Positions 1 to 11,686 are shown, numbered from the stretch's first letter. The stretch: DNA of 64,000 nt from Brasenia schreberi (GCA_036023115.1 JAYKKT010000059.1:5379501-5443500), one strand, 5' to 3'. A program made the numbers and translations. Notes: generated by a model from the letters alone, not told the origin.

Positions 1-677
1 GAAGATAACCTACAGAATTTGTGTCCTAATTCTTTATCTGAACCTTTATTTTTTCTTTACATAGAAATCAACCATATCGGATTAGGTGGTATATATGCAC
101 CAAGCAGTAGCACAAGCGCACACACATGCATGAGTGCACACCACCACACCCTTTTCAAGGGGGGATTGGGTTGCCACCACGATGCAACCAACTAAGAGTG
201 AAGGGATCCCATTCCTCAACATGGAGAAAACTTTTAACTGGGATGTAAGGGGTTGGTTTCAGAATCTATATGAACTTGTTCATGACCACTTAAATCTGTA
301 AGCAAATTAAGACACCGTGAGTACATTAGGACTCAGATTTCAGGAGGATGTTGTGCATGAACCGAAATCCAAGTCTGAATGACATTTGTGGAACCGAGTT
401 TTGTATGGTTCCAGCAGAACGGAACGGGCATGGTAATATCCGGAACATCAGTCTTTCTAAGGTTATCCCCATGTTTCGCTGTTGGCTCCACCCAGCACAA
501 AGCTTTACATCCTAAGAGGCACTTGCCTCAAGCTTTTTGAGCATAACTCACCTTTATCAGCTCCCTTGCCTTTGACTAATATCAGCTGGGGATTTGATAG
601 TGCGAACAAAACATTTGATCTGTTGGAAACAAAGACACCTTTAATTTTGCTATTACAGTTTCAGATCAGCTGAAAGG
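1..677. other. No gene recognised
   Basis: AT-rich unique-looking sequence. A 63-codon open frame at 482-673 (+) has no recognisable domain, no credible promoter and runs into a microsatellite. It could be an untranslated region or intron of a gene that starts left of the window, but nothing shows this. Confidence 0.4.

Positions 678-708
<31 letters not shown>
678..708. repeat. (TC)n(TA)n compound microsatellite
   Basis: A run of TC dinucleotides passes directly into a run of TA dinucleotides. The same TC-then-TA order recurs at 2524-2550 and 2817-2904, and its reverse complement at 21310-21364. Confidence 0.95.
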
Positions 709-969
709 GCGTATGTATGTTTCGTGTGTCTCGAATATCTGATTAGCCATTGGATCCAGGTTTGGTAATGCATGGGTTAGAAATGAGCAATCACTATTAG
801 GTTATGACCATGGAGTTCATTTCATTGCCAGTGTATAGTTTTCCTGTTTTTTAACAACATTCAGAAGTTTAATATGCATCAATCTTCACCCTAAAAAGTC
901 TAGGAGATACCACATTTGCTGCATTAGAAACTATGCATGACTCCTGTATAAGCCATTTACTCCTGAAAG

Positions 970-1158
970 CCCAACTTAACCATTCACACTCAGGACAGGA
1001 AGGGCAGGCCGGGCTGCTTGTTGTTTGGTACTTAATAGTATGACAGTAGTTCTGTAGCCCCTTGAAATTAAGTGGAGACTGTCTCCCAACTTAACCATAC
1101 ATTCAGGCCGGGAAGGGCGGGCCTTCAGTAGTATGACAGTAGCTCTGTAGCGCCTTTT
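970..1158. repeat. Imperfect direct repeat
   Basis: The segment 970-1063 beginning cccaacttaaccat recurs at 1085-1158 with substitutions and about 20 bases fewer. Both copies hold a purine-rich ggaagggc core followed by tatgacagtag and ctgtag. It looks like an old tandem duplication. Confidence 0.75.
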
Positions 1159-1209
1159 TCTTATTACGACCATAAGTATCGCAATTTGCTGTAACGGCTG
1201 CTTGCCTTT

Positions 1210-1344
1210 CTTTTCTTTTGGTTACAAGAGGAGGCTGAAGCCTAGCACACACACCCACACACATGCACCCTCTGGGAGTCGAACTCCTCACCAGCAGCAA
1301 CAGTGCTAGAGCACCCTGCCGTTGAGCTAACGCTCTGGGTTCAT
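1210..1344 (-). mobile_element. tRNA-derived SINE, family S1
   Basis: Read on the minus strand the element starts near 1344 with a tRNA-like head: an A-box-like TTAGCTCAACGGCAGGG and a B-box-like GGAGTTCGACTCCC. A short tRNA-unrelated body and a pyrimidine-rich 3' end follow. It is flanked by a 14-bp direct repeat, ggctgcttgccttt, at 1196-1209 and 1345-1358, a target-site duplication. Related copies lie at 1668-1758, 21651-21759 and 34440-34500. The A and B boxes are the expected internal RNA polymerase III promoter. This is a SINE rather than a working tRNA gene because there is no complete cloverleaf. Confidence 0.75.
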
Positions 1345-1667
1345 GGCTGCTTGCCTTTTTAATGGCTTGGCTGTCAGTATCGGTCCTGTGTAGCTTTGGT
1401 TTGCCTTCCAAGTGTAGGATTACCATCCTTGTGACTGAAGATGTTAAGCTTCTGACAAGAAAAGCTTGTTTCTTTCTTCCTAGACAAAGCTTGAGATAAC
1501 AAGAAGATATAACTCAAACTAGAAGGTTGAGAAGTTGCAGTACAACCTCCCACACTTTAAATTGTGACTATTCGAATAAGTTAGTGATGAAAATAAAGAT
1601 GTTAAGGTGAATGTATAGCAATAAGAATGGCACAAATCCATAGCAACCCTTTAATTATTATTATTTT

Positions 1668-1758
1668 TTGCCCACACATGCACCCTCTGGGAGTCGAACT
1701 CCCCACCAAAAGCAACGGTGCTAGAGCGCCCTGCCGTTGAGCTAACACTCTGGGTGCA
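1668..1758 (-). mobile_element. SINE fragment, family S1
   Basis: Nearly identical to the tRNA-like half of the element at 1210-1344, with the same A-box-like and B-box-like segments on the minus strand. Target duplications are not clear. Confidence 0.65.
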
Positions 1759-1767
1759 TAATCCCCT

Positions 1768-1935
1768 AATTAGGTTATTAGAGAAAATTATGGTATGACA
1801 CTAACATAAGATGAAATGAGAGATGCACGGTTAAGGTGACTTGAACATATGCAGAGATGGTAGCACAAAGAAGGTTAGAATAATACTTAGGAAGAGGTTG
1901 AAAAGGCCTCAAAGATATTGGAAGAAATCCAGAGA
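1768..1935 (+). mobile_element. Diverged RTE LINE 3' fragment
   Basis: The sequence follows the RTE 3' coding order seen in better copies: aggttattag, then aaaatgagaga-like, then a decayed version of the segment coding for [11 protein letters not shown], then the gaggttgaaaagg and ggaagaaa equivalents of [12 protein letters not shown]. It is much more diverged than the other RTE copies, so it is an older insertion or another subfamily. Confidence 0.5.
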
Positions 1936-2523
1936 CATGGTATTGATATTTATTTATTTTGTATAATTGGGAGACAGAAGCCTAATGCACTCCCATGGTA
2001 TCGAACTTATGAGCTCCAACTTGTGAGGTCAAGCCTTAGCCATGTCAGCTTTTGTTCTTCGTGCCATGACCTTGATATTTTGTTAAATGAGGCTTGTGAA
2101 TCAAAATAAAGCACAACGATGACTAAGGGATTTGGGTTATCTCAAGACAAGGTCCCAAGACTAATCCAACTCGTGGTTTTGTTTTAGATATCATTTGTAC
2201 ACATTTCAACAACGTGAAACATATCTGCGGATAAGTGGTTGTGTGTGTGCAGGTGCGTGCATGTCTGTGTGTGGGAAATCCTTCTTGAACCAAATATGAT
2301 TCGGGCCATAGTTGATCAAACCCTTTTTTCAATTTATAGAGAGAGAGTACCTCAGACAGTGTGCACTCACTCTACCTCTCCTTTGCTTTTTGAGGTATGA
2401 GAGTAATTTAGAAAATTAGTGTCTTTTTATTATACTCATGCTTTGAAAAAGTAACCGAAAGGTAGGGTGAATAGAATCTAATCATTCATTAAAGGAAAAT
2501 ATAGACCTACAACTCCATTGCCA
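1936..2523. other. No gene; weak SINE relic
   Basis: Contains a weak match to SINE family S2 around 1985-2045 (tatcgaacttatgagctcc, then aacttgtgaggtcaagcc) and otherwise no recognisable coding or repeat content. Confidence 0.4.
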
Positions 2524-2550
2524 TCTCTCTCTCTCTATATATATATATAG
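2524..2550. repeat. (TC)n(TA)n compound microsatellite
   Basis: Short TC run followed directly by a TA run, in the same order as at 678-708. Confidence 0.95.
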
Positions 2551-2812
2551 TGTGAGAGAAGTGTATATACTAATTCATGCTCGAATATACTCAAATATCT
2601 TCAATGTACGTGATCAATGGTGGTGATTTAAAATGAAAAAGTAGATTATCCATTGTGCATTATATGTGGGTATAGAAAGTACTATGGTATACATTGTTTT
2701 TTAATATTCAAATTCACTATTGATCATGTCAATTGAAGGGTGAAAATATTTGAGAATAATTAAAAAGGTAAAGATGTTTGAGAAGAGTTAAGCATTGCAT
2801 AGGGATTGAACA

Positions 2813-2816
<4 letters not shown>

Positions 2817-2904
<88 letters not shown>
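2817..2904. repeat. Long (TC)n(TA)n compound microsatellite
   Basis: About 14 TC units run straight into about 30 TA units. An open frame across it encodes only a Leu-Ser and Tyr-Ile repeat and is not a gene. Confidence 0.97.
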
Positions 2905-2907
<3 letters not shown>

Positions 2908-3656
2908 TTTGTTGGCTCCATCTTGAGATGTGTTGATATTATCCTAGTTTATTTGAATACTGATGAATTAATGTTAAAATGGACCCAAGAGTGCATACAG
3001 CCGTTACCTTAAATTTGACGCCTTTGTAAAATTCATTCGACAATTGTTGTCAAGATCACGATTTACATCATATAATCTTACAATCTTAGAATCTCCTAAA
3101 GTCTGAAGTATCACGATCTTAACTATAGGATATTAGTTTGTGAGATCTTAGTGGGATCTCGATCTTCATCCTAAGATCTTTAAATCTTATGATTCTAACG
3201 ATCTTACCACCTAAATTAAAAAGCTTAATAAAACTCCTTGTTAACCCTGAAAAACAGAGGGATGTTCTTAGCTTCGTTGTAATATTCTCCTACCCATTGC
3301 ACCTAAGCAAGATACTCGCTTCGAACAAAGTGCATCGGTGGGGACGTCGCCTTCTTGATTAGAATCTACTTAACAAAATGTATCACGTTATATGATTGTT
3401 TGTGATATATTTTCTACTTGAACATGCAAAAATCACAATATATCATACCCTATGAATTTGTTCTTACCAAATTATCAAGAATTTCAATGACCGTTAAATT
3501 GTTTTTATTGAATAAACAAATGTTTTTATATTAAATATTACGAACTTGAGAACACTCCTTACAACTTGTACCCACATACATATATATTTGTTCTATATTG
3601 GATCAAACACAACAAAAAGGTCCGACCCGAACTGAGAAAGAGAGCAAAGAGAAAGG
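2905..3656. other. No gene recognised
   Basis: AT-rich sequence in which short words such as gatctta and cttaaatctta recur locally around 3050-3200. No coding frame, structural RNA or identifiable mobile element was seen. Confidence 0.4.
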
Positions 3657-3772
3657 GTGACGGACTTACTTGAGGGCGAGGTGAGACCCAAAATACAAAA
3701 AAATTCTTGTGTCCGCCATGTGGAAAAATAAAAGTGTGCTTCACCCCGAACAAATTCTTGGGTCCGTCACTG
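3657..3772. mobile_element. MITE-like element, GTGACGGA/TCCGTCAC termini
   Basis: The left end GTGACGGACTTA and right end TGGGTCCGTCAC form imperfect inverted termini. The same kind of GTGGCGGATCTA-type inverted ends bound elements of similar size at 7360-7538, 13439-13579 and 20679-20824. There is no coding capacity and no clear target duplication. Confidence 0.5.
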
Positions 3773-4045
3773 AACTTCAAGGAATATAGTGTTGGTGCGG
3801 TGCAGTTGCTCTTAGGCTTGTTACCGGGAAGGATACAACCTTGCTTGAGGGAACTCGAAGAGGTTGTATAGGCTGGTAAGCGAGCTAAATGAACTGAACC
3901 TGGGTTGTTATGTTTAACTTGTTTCCGATACAACGTAGTTCATGTCAGTATATTTACAAGCAATTTATGTTATAAACACTTTTATTGAACTGTTATGTCG
4001 AAACAAGCCGAGTTCAAAAGCAGTGTCATTTGTGCCTAAGGCAAC

Positions 4046-4190
4046 AATAACAACAACAACTAAGTCTTTTTCCATACTATACTAGATGGGGTCGGCTACA
4101 TGGATTCTTTGTTTTCATAGAACTCGATGACATGCTAATAACTCAATAAAAGTTAGATCATTCTTTATTGCTTCCTTCCAATACTTTTGT
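4046..4190 (-). mobile_element. RTE LINE 3' end, 5'-truncated
   Basis: On the minus strand this is the RTE 3' terminus. The last codons and the terminal block ending in gggaaaaag-ctta are followed by a GTT-rich tail, seen on + as aacaataacaacaacaac at the left end. It extends about 145 bp, into the part equivalent to the AATCAxxTAxTT codons seen in other copies (ttagatcattctttatt on +). Flanks share only an imperfect repeat, so the target duplication is uncertain. Confidence 0.75.
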
Positions 4191-4479
4191 GCTCAACTAA
4201 GACAATAAACCAAAATTGAACGGAACAAGCTGAACGGAGCAGATCTACGAGCAGGTTGGTTCGTTTACAAACCCTTCTCCAACTGTTTTGGTTGTGGGGT
4301 TCAATGGACAGTTCAAAAAAAAAGTTGCCCTCAATGAACACGTGATTCAACTGAAATTGATAAATAATTAGTTTATTAGTTTATGACTATATTTTAAAAA
4401 ATCATTTTAGTTTACGATAAACTTTTATTGGCGTTCAAACTCCATCTGGGATCGAACTCATTTCGGGTCCTGTGTATGT
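4191..4479. other. No gene recognised
   Basis: AT-rich spacer between an RTE fragment and a GC-rich island; nothing recognisable. Confidence 0.35.
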
Positions 4480-5235
4480 ACTAAGTGGGTTCGACCCGAG
4501 TCTATTGGTTTGGTTCTTAGGGGAACCCGGCTCGCGTACACGGGTTATCATAAGGTCATCATTACCCCATAATTTTGGTTTCAGCCACCGTCTCGGACGG
4601 GTCATCTGTTCCCACAGAGCCCGTCAAAGGCATCTGCCCCTCCACGTGGTACTGTCTCCGCGCGGGCCCCACTGTGCCTACCGACTGAGCCCGGTCAGGA
4701 GAAGGACGTGATCGGGCTCGCTCGACCGTACTGCACCCACCATGTATATATACTCGTTAAACGTGGCAGGGCTTGGTCCGTACGATGGTGCCAACCTGGC
4801 CGTCCATCTGCGGTTCCCTGACCGATGACAAACTTGACCCCCGGTGGTCATTTCTGTGTCGTCCGTCATAAATGCGGGTGTCAGCGTCCGGGTTCGAATC
4901 GTCAACGTCGGCCTCGAAATCCGCAAGTCTGACCAACCCCCACATCCACCCGACTCGGGTCGCCTGGGTGCCAATTTTGCAGCTGGTGACGTAGAGTCGT
5001 GTCGTTTCGGGTTCCATAGAAACTTGTTAAAACCAGGGGTGGCTCAACACAAGTGTTATATTGACGGGCGTTTCGAATCAGGTGTTATATTGGCAGCAAT
5101 TTCGCGTGTTCGTGTGTATGATTTAATGGGTTCGAGAACAAGGAGATACGTCTCTCTTCGCTGGAGGTCGACCCAGGAAAGAAGAGACCCTCAATTTCAA
5201 GGTCCCTAGATCGATACAGGGGGTGCGCATATCTG
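4480..5235. other. GC-rich island, possible promoter and leader exon
   Basis: This stretch is clearly richer in G+C and CpG than its surroundings. It contains a G-box core (ccacgtgg near 4642), a TATA-like tgtatatatactcg near 4743 and a splice-donor-like ctggtaagg at 5232-5240. Open frames of 121 codons (+, 4844-5209) and 98 and 86 codons (-) overlap it, but none resembles a known protein. It could be the promoter and first non-coding exon of a plus-strand gene, a remnant of one, or part of an unrecognised element. No downstream exon was identified. Confidence 0.3.
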
Positions 5236-5966
5236 GTAAGGATCTAACTAGATCCAGCTTGCCAATAAAAAGGTTTAATGGGTATTTACATGTCTTGAAT
5301 TTAATTTATTAAAAAGAAGCTATTTTTTATATTAAATGAGCAAGGGCTTGTTTCTTCAACTAATAAGCATCATCTAAAAGACTAAATTTTCCAGGTTTAA
5401 AGAGCCAGTTCTAGTTGAACTCATTTAGCCTGTTGCTTGTTGCATGCTCATCTTAAATGAGCAAGACAAGCTACAAAGCAGGTGAGAATCTAATGGGATG
5501 AGCTAGACATAACCCGTTCAGGATATCAAAGCAGGACGAGTGACTTGAAATTGCCGGTTCCGGTTCACCCCAAACTAGGAATCATAACTGAACCAGGTTC
5601 AACTCAAGTCTGGTTCCGAGTTCTCCAATTAGAAAAAGCAAAAATTAACCTTGAAAGATGGAAGAAAACTTATAAAATGGGATTGAAATAAGAGATTTGA
5701 ACTATTGATTCTGGTTTAGGCTCTACGGAGGAGGATCCACAACATTAAGTTGAGGGTTTCCTGTTGTGGGTCCGGTTAAACCACTTCCAAACTCGTCAGC
5801 CTTTGAAATTTTGGTTCAAACTTGGGTGCCGATTTTAAACCAGTCATGTCCATGCATACGTCCCTTCTTCACTAATGGGGACAACACTTGTATTGTTTTT
5901 ACCAATTGTTACATATTGCATCATATTATGTTACAATATTTATTTGTATTATATAATTACACCATA
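5236..5966. other. No gene; decayed MITE-like sequence
   Basis: Around 5545-5630 runs such as ccggttccggttc and gaaccaggttcaa resemble the interior of the hAT-like MITE at 24929-25247. Otherwise AT-rich with no recognised gene. Confidence 0.35.
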
Positions 5967-6170
5967 CAACAATAACAACTAAGCCTTTTCCCATACTAAT
6001 GGGATCGACTACATGGATTCTTTGTTTTCACATAACTTTATCATAATTTATAGAATTCATGGTAAATAAGTCTCATGAAGTTTTACGCTGACTATCAGAA
6101 ACCTAACACAACCCTCATTTATTCGAGCTTGGGATGGGTCATGCAAGGTGATCTCTTACATGAGGATAGT
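5967..6170 (-). mobile_element. Non-autonomous RTE derivative (head plus tail)
   Basis: A complete 204-bp insertion flanked by a perfect 20-bp target duplication, tattatataattacaccata, at 5947-5966 and 6171-6190. On the minus strand it begins with the RTE head (ctcatgtaagagatcacc) that also starts the long RTE copy at 16652. It runs through ttatttaccatgaattct and then passes at aattatga directly into the RTE 3' tail (gtgaaaacaaagaatccatg to the GTT-rich end). It has no coding capacity. The same head-tail junction is in the copy at 61037-61250, so both come from one internally deleted master. A SINE with an RTE-derived tail is an alternative description. Confidence 0.82.
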
Positions 6171-6316
6171 TATTATATAATTACACCATATAACACAATA
6201 TTGTTAATTTTATAATTTATATAACTTTTGTCTTTTTATACGAACTCTTTTCACTGAAGAATACAGTATATTGTACGTTGCTGTATCGAGTACATCGGTC
6301 CTTATACACCAGCTTT

Positions 6317-6318
<2 letters not shown>

Positions 6319-6372
<54 letters not shown>
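6319..6372. repeat. (TC)n microsatellite
   Basis: About 25 TC units, with a single interruption near the end. Confidence 0.97.
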
Positions 6373-6373
<1 letters not shown>

Positions 6374-6489
6374 TTTCCTTCGAGGATGGATCATGGCCAG
6401 TTAAGTTATACAAGGACATGGGAGAGATTCATGCAATTAATGCGGTGCTTGAAATAAATGGTGTGGTTTTCAAGTGATTCACAGTCTCC

Positions 6490-6560
6490 TCTCTCTCTCA
6501 CTCTCTCTCACACACACACATCCACAAGCACGCGCGCATATTTGTGTGTGTGTGTTTGTT
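6490..6560. repeat. (CT)n, (CA)n and (TG)n simple repeats
   Basis: A CT run, a CA run and a TG run follow one another; the CA and TG runs are complementary and could fold into a hairpin. Confidence 0.8.
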
Positions 6561-7359
6561 GGTAAATATTTATGCCCTTGTCCTTGGAATACGACGATCT
6601 CAACGTAAACCCAGAAACTTAGGCTTGATAGTCAAAAAGGCAGCAGTACATGCATATATGAGCAGCACAATGCGCCAGAACTTCAGCATTCTTGTTTCTA
6701 CAAAGCATACAGTGATCTGAGAATGTGTGGCTTTTTCTTGTTGAATTAATTATAATCCAAACCCTCGAAAGGTGGTTAATTTCTTCGAGTTATAAATTAA
6801 TTAATGGAAAGCATATGATCAAAGCAGCCATTCACTTTTTTTTGGTAGAATTGCATCAGCTTAATCACGCAGTGCAGGACTTAGAACACTACTTGTTTGA
6901 TAGCAGAACTGTTGACTGCAATCACTCTTGGACATCTTCTCTCTTGCTAAATCCTTGCTCACACACACACACACTGTCTATTAGAAATCGAGCCACACCA
7001 TACGAATTGGAAAGGTTAAAATAAATAATTATTAGTTTGCAATTACAATTTAAAAAAAGGGGAAGTTCTAAGCCTGAACTGGCGTGACGAAACATCACTT
7101 TCTCAACCATTTGATTTGGATCTGGCGATTCAGGCCCATTAAGACCGACTCTGACGATGTACCTATGTATATCGATAGACATGCAATTTGGGTTTTGAAT
7201 TTGCACATGAATGAAAGCATTGCACGGAAGTTTTTAATGGATCTTTTTCTAAAACCACTTCTTCCACTTGCAACAAATATCCCATATCATGTACCAAATC
7301 GGGCTCTGTGTAACAGTGTAAATAGATCCATTCATGCATGAGAAGAGATGAGATGACCA
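6561..7359. other. No gene recognised
   Basis: Open frames up to 99 codons on both strands overlap each other without a recognisable domain. A short CA run lies at 6961-6974. Confidence 0.35.
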
Positions 7360-7538
7360 CATTGGCGGATCTAGAAACTCTTTTGGGGCAGGGCATACAG
7401 CCCCTTGAATGTTTCGGGTCGGGAGAACTATGTATTATAGCTCATGGATCACACCATGGGCTATAGACTTTAAGTTGATTTTTGAAATTTCGGGTGAGGT
7501 GAATGTCCCATCTCGACTCAATGTAGATCCACCACTGA
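7360..7538. mobile_element. MITE-like element, GGCGGATCTA termini
   Basis: Left end TTGGCGGATCTA (from 7362) and right end TAGATCCACCACTG (to 7537) form inverted termini. The interior is pyrimidine- and purine-biased with gggtgaggtg-type words shared with the elements at 3657, 13439 and 20679. A further half-copy ending ctgtccgccactg lies at 7575-7641. Confidence 0.5.
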
Positions 7539-7641
7539 GTGACCTCCTTGCAAAAATCTGAAAAATTATAGAAAACCTCACCTGAATGTCACCCAACTGA
7601 ACTTCGCCTCACTTTAGAAAATTTTCTCTGTCCGCCACTGA

Positions 7642-8959
7642 AGTACATCTCTCATTTCCTTTTAAACCTCCCTTTTAATTCAATATGCTACCTAGAGTTC
7701 ATCGCTGCTCAATCACAAAGTCCCAGCAATATTTGCCACTCAATCATGTGTGTTTGAGTAATATATCGACAAACTTGAGTCATAGGTAAGTCCTGAATGA
7801 AGCCAGTGTTGCTGGATTCTTGCTTCAGCCAAGAGGTCAATGAATATCCAAGGGTGGACAGAGCTCTACATATAAATGTATGAGCAGAAACCGAAAACTA
7901 ATAAGTCTTTGTTGTAATAATAGAGGTACATCTTTTGTTTTCTCTACTAAAACCCGCTTGACAAGAACTACTCTTAGCTGATAATTGACGCTCTAAAGAT
8001 GCTTGATTGATGGCTTATTTCCTTATAAGATAAGAAATGACTTGTTTTATAAGGTGTCGCTAATGTCAGATCTAACAATTTGCATTAGATGAGGTGAATA
8101 GCTTATAAAACTGTTTAGGGTGGGGGCGGATAATATATGCATTATATCGAGGGTTTCAACTGTGTGCGGAAGTGTTTTCCCATTCATTGTATTTCAAATT
8201 TCAGGTGGGGCATCCACGCACCTTGCCTCTATGTAGATCTGCCGCCACTGGCAACTGTCGTTATGATAAATATTTGAACCTTGTTAATGATCCTTGTCGG
8301 AGTCCTCAGGTGAGATGCACAACAGAGAGTGAGAGGATTAAAGGAAGACCCATGCAACAAAGCAAAGAAGAAGAAGAAAGGGGAGAGAGATTACGATTAC
8401 CCTAAGAAGGATTTCTAGGGAAGATCTTCTTTCATTTTCTCCATTGTGTTTTTTTTCTGTATTCACTATTGTATTTATAATGAAAAAACTTCCATTAAAA
8501 TCCGGCTTTGTCTTCCTTGTTTTACCTTTCTATGCGTTCTTTTAGAAGTCTTTATTCTTATGCAGGGGAAAATGTAACGTATGCATTTAAACTTTTTAAA
8601 CTCTAAAAACAAATAATGCATCCATGAAATTCGAAAGAATTGCTTGTCTTCCCGTATTTCATTGATTTGTTGTCGAGAATGATCAAATCCTACGTTACAT
8701 TTCCCACTTGACCATTTGAGGCAAACTTTATTACACACTAGTTTTTACCTCACTTTTTCTGGGTTTTCCCAAGTTGTGCTTGCTATGATTGCAAGAGTAA
8801 TTTGGATCGATATAGGTTATGTGGTTTTTCGTATACAATTTCGACACAATAATTATCATCGTATAATTTAATACACTTTAAACAAATCTCAAACCCATGT
8901 TTGTAACAAACTTTGAGAAAAGATCCTCCGTTATGTCTTTGGTAAAGGGGTTAGCCAAT
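7642..8959. other. No gene recognised
   Basis: No credible gene. Around 8205-8250 there is another terminus of the GGCGGATCT-type repeat (atgtagatctgccgccactgg). Confidence 0.35.
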
Positions 8960-11174
8960 ATATCATTAGTTGGCATATATGATATATATCTCATTTCTAT
9001 TAACCATATCATTAGCATAGTGGTACATAACCATTATATGCTTGCTTCTTGAGCTATAAGCTTCACTCTTAATCAGAATAATTGTTGCATTGTTGTCAAA
9101 ATAAATGACAATTAACTCACTGGCTATATTCAGCTTCAAATGATACATGAAGCGGCTTATCCAAACGATACTTGTTGCAGTCATACAGCAAGCAACATAC
9201 TTTGTTTCTTGTGTATGCAACGCAACACAACCCTCTTTCTTGCAAGGTGAAGAAATAATATTTCCTCTAAATTAAAATATTTGATCTGAAGTTGACTTGT
9301 TATCATCTTTGCTCCCAACAAAATCAGTATATGAGTATCCTACCACTTTTAATTCATTTGCTTGAAAACACAGTTTCAAGTCTTTTGTTCTTTTAAGATA
9401 TCCTAGAATTATTTTCACAGCTATCAAATGTTGTCAACCATGATTATTTTGATATCTACTTAAAGATTAATAGCAAAACTGATACCAAGTCTTATACAGA
9501 ATATAACATACATCAAGCTACCAACAGCTTGTGCATAAGGAACATTAGGCTTGTTATCTTCCTCATTGGGATAATCAGTCTTGCTAAATTTAACCATTTT
9601 CGCAATGGGTTTAGTTGTAGGTTTGCATTCACTTATTTTAAATTTCTTAAAGATATAATCTATATCTCTCTTGACTTAGGCATAAAAATTTAGATTCTCT
9701 ATCTCGAGAAATCTTTATTTCCAAAATATATGATGCACCTCTCGTATCCTTTATTTCGAATATTGAATTTAACCATGACTTTGTTTTGACAATCATCTCA
9801 TTGTCATTCCAAGTCAATAATATGTCATCTACATATAACGATAAAATGACAAACTGACTCCCACTGTTCCAAACATACACACAGTAGTTAAGTTCATTAG
9901 CCATAAACCCAAGTTCAATAATAATATTTTGAAAAGTCAAATATCATTGGTGATGTGACTGTTTAAGGTCATATAAAGATTTTTCAACCTATATACTTTA
10001 TCTTTTTGGCCTTTAACAATATATCCTTATGGTTGTTGCATATATATGATTTCATCTAAATCTTCATTTAAAAAGATAATTTTTATATCTAACTAATGTA
10101 AATCCAAATCATAATATGTTAAAATTACCAAAATATCCTTATAAATGTAAATTTCACAATAGAGAAATTTGTCTCAATATAATCTATCCCCTCCTTTTGT
10201 AAGAACCTCTTTACAACCATCATCGTCTTAAACTTATCGATAGATTCATCGACTTTATATTGCTTTTTTAAAACTCATTTTACAGTCTATGACTTTCCTT
10301 TCTTTTATGAATCAATCAATTCATAGACTTTATTTTCTCAATGGATTTGATTTTCTCATCTATGACACTTTCCTAGTCTCACGATTAAGATGAGTTAATA
10401 GTATGTTGATATGTTACAGTCAGATTATCTAAATTCATCGAATTATATACTTTCTCTACAATGTAAGTATAATAATTCTTTAAGTGGATAATGTGACTCT
10501 AGGTCTTTTGTGTTTACTTAAAGTTTCGGTTTGTTGAGGAAGATCATCATTATCTATGGGTTCAGATGATGATGAGTTTAGATCTACTAGATCATCAATA
10601 CATTTATCATCATTTTGAAGAATGTCATTCTTAGTCTCTTCTAAGAATTCAACAACCCTGTTTTCTATTAATTCATAGTCCTTGTGATAAAAATGATATC
10701 TTTTAAAACCTTTAGGATATCTAATGAAAATACATTTGAAGGACCTGTTGTCCAACTTATTCCTATACTAATTAAGAATCTTCACATGTGTGATAGATCC
10801 CCACCTCTTGAGATGACTTAGATTTAGTTTTCTTTCAAGTCATACCTCATATAGTGTAGAGAATATAATATTATAAGGTACTCTATTTAGTATATACACG
10901 GTTGTACTTACCATTTCTTCTCAAAATACCCTTGATAGAGAAACATCTATTAACATAGATATTGTCATATTGAGTAAGGTCATGTTATATCTTTATCTCA
11001 TTTTGTTGAGGTGTCTTATGCATTGTATTTTGTTTTGAAATAACAAAATCTTTATATTATTCTAAAAAGTGTACTCTCCACCTCGAGGTGTACTCTTCAC
11101 CTTGATAAGACCTTAAGACTTTGCTTACATACTTGCATACTTTGAATACCTAAAGTGTTTCAGATTTATGTGTT

Positions 11175-11178
<4 letters not shown>

Positions 11179-11205
<27 letters not shown>
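11179..11205. repeat. (TA)n microsatellite
   Basis: Thirteen TA units inside the copia relic. Confidence 0.95.
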
Positions 11206-11353
11206 CAAATAATCATCGATAAAGGTTATGAAATAAACCTTAGCTCGATATAATCTCACTCCAAATGGTTCACATATATCAATGTGAATGATCTCTAAGA
11301 AGGTTGTTTCCCTAGTTATGTCTTTGAAAAATAATTTTTTATCATTTTCTCTT

Positions 11354-11686
11354 GTATAAAAGACCTATACATAATGAGGTTATTAGAAACAAATTAGTAG
11401 TAACACCAATAGAAGATAAAATGAGAGAATACCATTTAAGATGGTTTGGACATGTAGAAAGAAGATCAGAAGAAGAACCTGTAAGAATGTATGAAAAACT
11501 AAATTTGGAAAGTATTAAAAGAGGTAGAGGACGACCACAAAAATGTTGAAAAGAAACAATAAAGAATGATCTAGCTTATTGTGAGTTAACTGCTAACATG
11601 ACATATGATAAAGCTCTATGAAAACAAAGAATCCATGTAGCCGACCCCGTCTAGTATGGGAAAAGGCTTAGTTGTTGTTGTTGTTG
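11354..11686 (+). mobile_element. RTE LINE, 5'-truncated, inside copia relic
   Basis: A 333-bp insertion with a 14-bp target duplication, tatcattttctctt, at 11340-11353 and 11687-11700. It encodes the RTE C-terminus (HNEVIRNKLVVTPIEDKMRE, then [10 protein letters not shown] and RGRGRPQKC; a TGA replaces the following tryptophan) and ends with the shared terminal block gtagccgaccccgtctag, tatgggaaaaggcttag and a (GTT)n tail. The near-perfect duplication shows it is younger than its copia host. Confidence 0.93.

Noticed and set aside
1270..1335. tRNA gene (B-box-like GAGTTCGACTCCC on minus)
   Set aside because: No complete cloverleaf can be drawn; the unit recurs with the same non-tRNA body and is flanked by a target duplication, so it is a SINE.
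2806..3012. 68-codon open frame
   Set aside because: It is mostly translated TC and TA microsatellite.
4844..5209. 121-codon open frame as a protein gene
   Set aside because: Frames of similar length occur on both strands of this GC-rich patch and no family resemblance or codon pattern singles one out.
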